This document shows, one piece after another, positions 1 through 4,114 of a stretch of 5,252 nucleotides of DNA. Where the stretch lies: contig DATGEO010000031.1 of NCBI GenBank assembly GCA_035310015.1, positions 1-5,252 on the forward strand. Reading direction: 5' to 3'. Both the position numbers and the translations under genes were made by a program. Position 1 is the first letter of the stretch. The number at the start of each line of letters is the position of its first letter. The DNA comes from DATGEO01 sp035310015. GTDB taxonomy: Bacteria; Chloroflexota; Dormibacteria; Dormibacterales; Dormibacteraceae. A model generated the notes under the pieces. It worked only from the letters and a program-made list of their open reading frames with translations. It did no database searches and was not told the origin of the DNA.

Positions 1-799
1 CGCCGTCACGCGCGCCGATCAGCCTGTCCAGCCTCGCGCCTGACCACTGCTGGGTGGAGTAGAAGCCGCCCGTGCAGTCGAGGGTCGCGGTCAGCCGGTC
101 GTCGAAGGTCGAGATCTCGTCGTAGGTCCAGGTCCGGTCCGGCGTCTTCAGCCTCCAGGCGCCGGGCTCGATGGCCGGAATCGAGTCGAACATCCAGGAG
201 CTGACCGGCAGCGCGTCGGGATCGAACGAACCCGCCGCGTAGGAGCCGGTGAAGCGTCGCGTCGCGCCGGCGAGACCGGCCGCGCGCACCACGAGCTCGC
301 TCGTCGCATAGGCGGCGGACGCACCCGCGAGCACCGCGGCGCCGCGCAGCGCGGCGCGCCTCGAGAGGTCGGTCGGGCGCAGGCTGATCCGGCGAGCCGC
401 GACGTGCCAGATGGCGAAGGGCACGGCGGCGATCGCGGCGCCGACGTGGAAGTCCATCGCGGTCAGCGGGCCGATGTTCACCGCGAGCCCGGTCGAGTGC
501 AGCAGTCCCGCGACCAGCGAGACGATCACGAGCGCTCCGAAGAGGACCGAAGCCCAACGCCCGGTCCGGCCGCGGCGCACGCCGCGCCGCGCGATCATCG
601 ACTTCCACGGCAGCAGCGCAAGGATCGCGAAGCCGCCGGTGGCATGGAGGATCAGCGACCAACGCGATGGTGCCGTGGCGTACGCGAAGGCCAGCCAGCC
701 GGTGACGAACGCCACCCCAAGCAGCACGAGCAGCGCCAGGTTCGTCCGGGCTCCGCGCGCTACGGCGGCCATGCCCTGGTGAATACTCTTGTTGGTCAC
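1..799 (-). CDS. Membrane-anchored molybdopterin oxidoreductase (sulfite-oxidase-like), C-terminus cut off
   Basis: Seen: 266 residues read from a GTG at 799-797 to the left edge. There are four hydrophobic segments (about 20-41, 47-67, 83-105, 116-134), with His52, His101, His118 and His132 in or near them as possible b-haem ligands. Then comes an RR motif, SRRAALRG (146-153), directly before a fifth hydrophobic stretch (about 151-166), and the start of a soluble domain containing LDCTGGFYSTQQWSG (241-254). Family knowledge: that motif is typical of the oxidoreductase molybdopterin-binding (SUOX/YedY-like) domain, and Cys242 would be the molybdenum ligand. Inference: a haem-b membrane anchor passes electrons to or from an extracytoplasmic Mo domain; the substrate is unknown. 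The Mo domain is mostly outside the window. The GTG start is preferred because it adds a plausible cytoplasmic N-terminus (VTNKSIHQG); ATG at 772 is the alternative. Neither has a strong Shine-Dalgarno. The gene diverges from the tRNA. Confidence 0.85.
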   Translation of the reverse strand, partial: MTNKSIHQGMAAVARGARTNLALLVLLGVAFVTGWLAFAYATAPSRWSLILHATGGFAILALLPWKSMIARRGVRRGRTGRWASVLFGALVIVSLVAGLLHSTGLAVNIGPLTAMDFHVGAAIAAVPFAIWHVAARRISLRPTDLSRRAALRGAAVLAGASAAYATSELVVRAAGLAGATRRFTGSYAAGSFDPDALPVSSWMFDSIPAIEPGAWRLKTPDRTWTYDEISTFDDRLTATLDCTGGFYSTQQWSGARLDRLIGARDG

Positions 800-808
800 T
801 TCGCCATC

Positions 809-884
809 GCCCGCGTAGCTCAGGGGATAGAGCAGGACGGTCCTAACGTCAAGGTCGGGGGTTCGATTCCCTCCGCGGGCACCA
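809..884 (+). tRNA. tRNA-Arg (anticodon CCT), CCA encoded
   Basis: A full cloverleaf can be folded by hand. The acceptor stem 809-815 pairs perfectly with 874-880, followed by discriminator A881 and encoded CCA 882-884. D-arm stems are 818-821/830-833. The anticodon stem is 835-839/847-851 with loop GTCCTAA at 840-846, so the anticodon is CCT at 842-844 and reads AGG. The variable loop is 852-856. The T stem is 857-861/869-873 (one G-U pair) with loop TTCGATT. Two oddities are G at position 32 and a G27-A43 mismatch (835/851) closing the anticodon stem. Upstream, TACTCT at 784-789 could be a -10 box giving a short 5' leader, but no convincing -35 was seen. The tRNA sits between the divergent oxidoreductase start and the DUF3224 gene 30 bp downstream. 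Confidence 0.95.
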
Positions 885-914
885 GGCGAGGATGCCGGTT
901 GAAACGGAGGATCT

Positions 915-1334
915 ATGCAGAAGGCCGAGGGCGTCTTTGAGTTCACCCGATGGGAGGAATCCAGCTACAGCGAGCCCGATGGCGGGCCCAAGCTCACCGA
1001 GGCGCGGGTGAGGAACGATTTTCAAGGCGACATCGTGGGGTCGTCGGAGCTGGTCTACGTGATGTCGTACCTGACCGAGGACACGGGGACGTTCCTGGGC
1101 TACGAGCAGGTCACGGGCCGGCTGTCCGATCGCGACGGCAGCTTCGTCCTGCGCCACGACGGCACGTTCGGCGGCGGATCGGTGCGGGCCTCGCTCAGCG
1201 TCCTGCCGGGCAGCGGCACCGGGGCGCTGATGGGTCTGGCGGGCGAGGGCGAGTACGTGGCGACGCACGGCCAGAAGCAGAGCCCCTACACGCTGCGCTG
1301 GCGGATTGGAGGGCCGTCTGCGGTCGACGCGTGA
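915..1334 (+). CDS. DUF3224 family protein
   Basis: This is a 139-residue soluble protein without signal peptide or membrane segment. Its start is well supported by GGAGG at 906-910, four bases before the ATG. Seen: an alternating polar/hydrophobic, glycine-rich pattern suggesting an all-beta fold, with FEFTRWEESSY (8-18), DGGPKLTEARV (22-32), FQGDIVGSSELVYVMSY (36-52), GSFVLRHDGTF (75-85) and LPGSGTGALMGLAGEGEY (97-114). Family knowledge: these blocks match DUF3224, a small beta-barrel family related in fold to allene oxide cyclase and of unknown biochemical role; the length is the usual one. It lies 30 bp after the tRNA CCA end, so it may share the tRNA transcript or use a promoter inside the tRNA gene. 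The next gene starts 22 bp after its stop. No catalytic residues can be assigned. Confidence 0.88.
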   Translation: MQKAEGVFEFTRWEESSYSEPDGGPKLTEARVRNDFQGDIVGSSELVYVMSYLTEDTGTFLGYEQVTGRLSDRDGSFVLRHDGTFGGGSVRASLSVLPGSGTGALMGLAGEGEYVATHGQKQSPYTLRWRIGGPSAVDA

Positions 1335-1356
1335 TCAGGACGCCCGGACGCTGCGC

Positions 1357-1824
1357 GTGAGGCGAGGCCGGCTCATCCAGTACGCCGCGATTGCCGCGGC
1401 GATCGTGGTCGTGGTTGCCGTCGGCGTGGCCGCGTTCATGTCGCTCCAGACGCCGTACCAGGCTCCGACCGCCCAGTCCGAAACGACGCCCTGCAACCCG
1501 ATGCCGTGCATCGACGTTCGGGGCTACATCCTCTGGGTCAGCAATTTGAAGATCGACGCCGGGCTCGTTTCGATGCAGCTGACCTTCCGCAACTCCAGCT
1601 CTGCCACGCACGCCGACCCCGCCGACTTCCAGCTCATCGACTCGACCGGACATTCGAACAAGGCGGTCCACGACGCGCCCGGCTGCACGCCGTGGCCGCG
1701 CACCGACTTCAACGACGGAGCGCAGTTCGGCCCGGTGCCTGAGTGCTTCCGGCCCACGAGCACGAGCCCGCCTATGAGACTGCAGTGGGCGACCTCGGCT
1801 TCTTCTGCTGCCAGGCCGACCTGA
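1357..1824 (+). CDS. Single-pass membrane protein with extracytoplasmic Cys-containing domain, probable C-terminal frameshift
   Basis: Seen: 155 residues from GTG 1357. A short Arg-rich N-terminus (MRRGR) is followed by one hydrophobic helix (about 9-28), a Pro/Gln/Thr-rich linker, then a domain with Cys46, Cys51, Cys110 and Cys130 and the stretch VSMQLTFRNSS (71-81), FQLIDSTG (91-98). The last pattern resembles the beta-sandwich domains of DUF4352-like lipoproteins and exported proteins; I cannot name the family with certainty. Inference: the N-terminus is inside and the domain outside, with disulfides likely. A TTG at 1306 in the same frame would add 17 residues and overlap the DUF3224 gene by 29 bp; GTG 1357 is preferred because the membrane helix then starts at the usual distance, although no clear ribosome site precedes either. 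The last 10 or so residues in this frame (ATSASSAARPT) look unlike a natural end, and a protein-like continuation exists in the -1 frame to a stop at 1848-1850. Confidence 0.7.
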   Translation: MRRGRLIQYAAIAAAIVVVVAVGVAAFMSLQTPYQAPTAQSETTPCNPMPCIDVRGYILWVSNLKIDAGLVSMQLTFRNSSSATHADPADFQLIDSTGHSNKAVHDAPGCTPWPRTDFNDGAQFGPVPECFRPTSTSPPMRLQWATSASSAARPT

Positions 1825-1850
1825 TGCTGGTCGGGGCCTCCGCGACCTAG
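1774..1850 (+). other. Out-of-frame C-terminal tail of the preceding membrane protein
   Basis: Reading in the -1 frame relative to the gene at 1357 gives DLGFFCCQADLMLV and a stop TAG at 1848-1850, four bases before the stop of the convergent gene. Two adjacent Cys would bring the domain to six, and the hydrophobic/polar alternation continues the beta pattern of the upstream domain. Restoring one missing base between about 1771 and 1793 would join both frames into about 164 residues. No X-XXY-YYZ slippery heptamer was seen, so a single-base deletion in the genome or a sequencing error is more likely than programmed frameshifting. Confidence 0.55.
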
Positions 1851-1854
1851 CCCG

Positions 1855-2058
1855 CTACCAGAAGGAGCCCCCGCCGAACAGCACGTAGATGATCGGTCCG
1901 ATGCCCCAGAAGAACGTGATCAGGATCCAGAGAACCTTCCACACGCCGCTGAGGTCCTTGCGGGTGACGATGTTGATGATGCAGAGGATGTAGGCGAGCG
2001 GGTGCAGGAAGATCGCGAGCAGGATCTCGACGATCACCTTGAGCACGATCACGACCAT
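1855..2058 (-). CDS. Small two-helix membrane protein, PLDc_N (phospholipase D nuclease N-terminal-like) type
   Basis: This 67-residue protein starts at ATG 2058-2056. Two hydrophobic segments (about 3-30 and 42-61) are separated by a polar loop, VTRKDLSGVWK (31-41), and the end reads WGIGPIIYVLFGGGSFW. Family knowledge: the pattern helix, R-x-D/L-S-G, W, helix, GP-x-x-Y-x-x-FG is that of PLDc_N, a short membrane module found at the N-terminus of cardiolipin synthases and often as a stand-alone small protein of unknown function. No HKD phospholipase motif is present, so catalysis is not expected. An in-frame ATG at 2136 would add 26 polar, Arg/Gln-rich residues (MPPTLHSVRQTTRW...) that do not resemble the family and would overlap the divergent leader; it is not preferred. 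No clear Shine-Dalgarno precedes ATG 2058. It diverges from the PucR-type regulator. Confidence 0.75.
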   Translation of the reverse strand: MVVIVLKVIVEILLAIFLHPLAYILCIINIVTRKDLSGVWKVLWILITFFWGIGPIIYVLFGGGSFW

Positions 2059-2160
2059 CTCATTGTGGCGATTGAGGGCCTGTGCGCGCTGTAGCCATCG
2101 CGTAGTTTGCCTCACACTATGGAGGGTGGGTGGCATGGTGTTGTTGACACGAGAACCGCG
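2059..2160. promoter_or_regulatory. Divergent intergenic region between PLDc_N-type gene and GAF-PucR regulator
   Basis: About 100 bp must hold the promoters of both divergent genes. No consensus -35/-10 pair with correct spacing was found on either strand. On the minus strand CATAGT (2116-2121) is a possible weak -10; on the plus strand TAGTTT (2103-2108) is another. A strong GGAGGG (2121-2126) precedes a short open frame described separately. PucR-family proteins often control nearby genes or themselves, so this is a reasonable place for an operator, but no clear inverted repeat was seen. Confidence 0.3.
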
Positions 2161-2182
2161 ATGGCGACGCGCGAGCGACTGA
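2135..2182 (+). other. Possible short upstream ORF overlapping the regulator start
   Basis: An ATG at 2135 is preceded by GGAGGG (2121-2126) at an 8-base spacing, the best ribosome site in this region. It opens a 15-codon frame, MVLLTREPRWRRASD, ending TGA at 2180-2182, past the ATG at 2161 of the regulator in another frame. It may be a leader peptide affecting regulator translation, or chance. The regulator frame has only weak ribosome-site candidates of its own. Confidence 0.22.
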
Positions 2183-3972
2183 GCGGCCGCTCAGCGTCCG
2201 GTGGGCCTCAGGATTCGAGCCTTGCCGCGCGCGAGCTCGGGTTCCTCGTCCGCCTCGCCCAGGCCGCGGCATCCACCCAGAAGCCCGACGAGCTGCTGGC
2301 GCTGATCATTCGCGAGGCCACTTCGGCCATGGGCACCGACGTCTGCTCGCTCTACCTGGTCGTCCCGCCCGGCGGCGAGCTCCTGCTCACCGCGACCAAC
2401 GGGCTGAACGAGAACATGGTCGGCAAGGTCCGCATGCGCGTGGGCGAGGGCATCACCGGATGGGTCGCCGAGACGCGGCAGGCGGTGGTGGCGCCCGACG
2501 TCGGCCGCGACCCGCACTGGAAATGGGTGCCGGGCCTGGACGAGGATCGCTTCCATTCCATGCTCTCGGTGCCGATCGAGTCCGGCCCGCGACTGGTCGG
2601 CGTCCTGAACGCGCAGGCGGCCGAGCGGCGGGACTTCAACGCCGGCGACATCGACTTCCTTCGCGCGATCGCCGCCCAGGTGGCCGGCATCCTGGAGCGC
2701 AGCGAGCTGCAGCGGCGGCTCGAGTCGCAGCTGGCGGAGATCCAGCTGTCGCACGACATCCACGAGCGGTTCACCAAGCTGTCGCTGGACGGCGCGGGGA
2801 CGCAGGCGATCCTCGAGGCGGTAGGGGCGCTGGCGGGCGGGCCTGCGGCGCTCTATTCAGCCGACGGCTTTCGGGTCCGCGGGCTGGGCGACGCCACCGA
2901 AGGGCTGCCGGCGCGAATCCACGTCCCGCAGCAGGCCGTCCACGGCACGGCGCGCGAGGTCCGGATCACCGCCGGCCGTCCCGCCCGTCCGATCGACGTC
3001 GTGCCCGTACGGGCGGGCTCGGACCTGCTGGGCCTGCTGGGGGTCGGCCTCCACGCTCCCGTCGTCGATGGGTCGGCCGAGGCGCAGGGGCGCTTGCGCG
3101 CGCTGGAGCATGGGTCGACCGTGCTCGCGCTCGAGCTCTCCAAGGAGCGAGCCACGGCCGAGGTCGAGCGCCGCTTGCGCGGTGACCTGGTCGAAGAGCT
3201 GCTCGCGGGCGGGCTCGAGAGCGTGGAGGCCGAAAGGCTGGCCCGCCAGGCCGAGCGGCTCGGCCACCGGCTGCCAGCGAAGGCATGGGTGGTCGTCCTC
3301 GAGCCGGACGACGACGCGACCGAGGTCGCGCTGTCGGCGCCGGGGCGGCAGGACCGGCTCGATGCGGCGCTCAGCGGGCTCATCCGGTCGCGCATGCAGG
3401 GCGCGCTGACGGTCGTGCGTTCGGCGTCGGCGGTGTTCCTGATCCCCGAGGACGTCGCGCCCGACCTCGCTACCGCCGAACGGCTGGCGGCGCAGATCCT
3501 CGCCGGCGCGACGCCGGTGATGAAGCCGGGCACCGCGTCGGTGGGCGTGGGCAACATCGCCAACTCGATGGCGGAGCTCGCCCGGTCGCACCTGGAGGCG
3601 CGACAGGCGCTGCGGCTCACAAGGCGCGCGGGGGGCCACGGCCGCGTCGCGTCCTACCGGTCGCTCGGCGCCTTCCGCCTGCTCCTCGAGGTGCAGACGC
3701 CGGACGCGCTGCGGCGCTTCGTGGAAGAGCTCCTGGGACCGCTGCTGAAGTACGCGCAGTCGCGCGACACGCCGCTGCTGGAGACCCTCGAGGCGCTGTC
3801 GGGGGCCAGGTGGGTGCGGCGGGCGGCGGCGCGGCAGCTGGGCATCCACATCAACTCGATGAGCTACCGGGTGGAGCGGATCCAGGCGCTGACGGGCCTG
3901 TCCCTGGACGATCCCGAGACCCGGGTCGCGATCTCGATCGCGCTCCGCGCGCGGGCCATGCTCGGCCTTTAG
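2161..3972 (+). CDS. GAF domain-containing PucR-family transcriptional regulator
   Basis: This is a 603-residue cytoplasmic protein from ATG 2161 (GAGAA at 2151-2155 is a modest ribosome site). ATG 2119 and TTG 2107 are in-frame alternatives without one. Seen, in order: a GAF sensor (about 39-182) with VCSLYLV, VGKVRMRVGEGITGWVAE and MLSVPI...LVGVLNAQ; a coiled linker (about 180-205); a second, divergent GAF/PucR-type sensor region (about 205-325); the segment ERRLRGDLVEELLAGG (336-351); a degenerate GGDEF-like CdaR-type domain (about 375-487); and a C-terminal helix-turn-helix (about 530-600) with VRRAAARQLGIHINSMSYRVERIQALTGLSL. Family knowledge: this C-terminus is the PucR/CdaR HTH_30 fold; relatives control purine, sugar-acid and amino-acid use and often act as ligand-responsive activators. 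The effector is unknown. It converges on glnA, suggesting but not proving a nitrogen role. No receiver, kinase or membrane segment was seen. Confidence 0.9.
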   Translation: MATRERLSGRSASGGPQDSSLAARELGFLVRLAQAAASTQKPDELLALIIREATSAMGTDVCSLYLVVPPGGELLLTATNGLNENMVGKVRMRVGEGITGWVAETRQAVVAPDVGRDPHWKWVPGLDEDRFHSMLSVPIESGPRLVGVLNAQAAERRDFNAGDIDFLRAIAAQVAGILERSELQRRLESQLAEIQLSHDIHERFTKLSLDGAGTQAILEAVGALAGGPAALYSADGFRVRGLGDATEGLPARIHVPQQAVHGTAREVRITAGRPARPIDVVPVRAGSDLLGLLGVGLHAPVVDGSAEAQGRLRALEHGSTVLALELSKERATAEVERRLRGDLVEELLAGGLESVEAERLARQAERLGHRLPAKAWVVVLEPDDDATEVALSAPGRQDRLDAALSGLIRSRMQGALTVVRSASAVFLIPEDVAPDLATAERLAAQILAGATPVMKPGTASVGVGNIANSMAELARSHLEARQALRLTRRAGGHGRVASYRSLGAFRLLLEVQTPDALRRFVEELLGPLLKYAQSRDTPLLETLEALSGARWVRRAAARQLGIHINSMSYRVERIQALTGLSLDDPETRVAISIALRARAMLGL

Positions 3973-4000
3973 CCCAACCTCCACAAGATCGGCCAGGCCG

Positions 4001-4057
4001 CTGCTTTTGTGCACAACCGCGTGCCAGCGCGCGCTGACGCACTGCTTCTGTGCACAA
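4001..4057. repeat. Paired 16-bp palindromic element flanking a GC palindrome
   Basis: CTGCTTTTGTGCACAA (4001-4016) recurs as CTGCTTCTGTGCACAA (4042-4057), 15 of 16 identical with a 41-bp period, close to four helical turns. Each contains the palindrome TGTGCACA, and the first the full TTGTGCACAA. Because of this the pair can also be read as a 15-base inverted repeat (4001-4015 with 4049-4063, one T-G wobble). Between them lies the perfect palindrome CAGCGCGCGCTG (4025-4036). The location is between the convergent 3' ends of the regulator and glnA, outside the glnA terminator. A protein-binding site or a structured regulator 3' UTR are both possible; no U-run follows it on the plus strand. 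Confidence 0.8.
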
Positions 4058-4064
4058 AAGCGGT

Positions 4065-4102
4065 AAAAAAAGAAAGGGCCCCCGCCATTTCGGCGGAGGC
4101 CC
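4065..4102 (-). terminator. Rho-independent terminator of glnA
   Basis: Read on the minus strand, positions 4102-4092 (GGGCCTCCGCC) pair with 4086-4076 (GGCGGGGGCCC) around a five-base loop (4091-4087) with one A-C mismatch, followed at once by TTTCTTTTTTT (4075-4065). It lies 12 bp beyond the glnA stop. The plus-strand reading of the same hairpin is followed by CCCGAGC rather than a T-run, so it should terminate efficiently only the glnA transcript. Confidence 0.93.
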
Positions 4103-4114
4103 CCCGAGCAAGAC

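Noticed and set aside
339..357. Perfect 9-bp-arm GC palindrome (339-347 with 349-357) in the oxidoreductase
   Set aside because: It encodes the Ala/Arg-rich stretch after the RR motif with GC-only codons; composition alone explains it and no T-run follows.
6..662. Minus-strand 218-codon open frame inside the oxidoreductase
   Set aside because: Arg/Asp-rich shadow of the real minus-strand frame, which shows membrane helices and the molybdopterin motif.
857..884. tRNA 3' end as an integration (att) site
   Set aside because: No second copy of the tRNA 3' segment and no integrase or mobile gene was seen in the window.
849..1268. Minus-strand open frame of 139 codons ending in CPRRESNPRP
   Set aside because: Its C-terminus is the antisense translation of the tRNA (a well-known spurious motif), and the rest opposes the DUF3224 gene, which has a good ribosome site and family match.
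2144..2149. TTGACA, a perfect -35 hexamer, on the plus strand
   Set aside because: No -10-like hexamer lies 15-19 bp downstream, and the site is immediately before or inside the regulator's coding start.
2857..4014. Minus-strand open frame of 385 codons opposite the regulator
   Set aside because: Arg/Pro/Gln-rich low-complexity translation typical of the antisense frame of a high-GC gene, with no recognisable domain; the plus strand gives a clear GAF-PucR protein.
3285..4037. Plus-strand 250-codon open frame overlapping the regulator
   Set aside because: Ala/Gly/Arg-rich shadow frame inside the regulator's GGDEF-like and HTH coding region, with no domain of its own.
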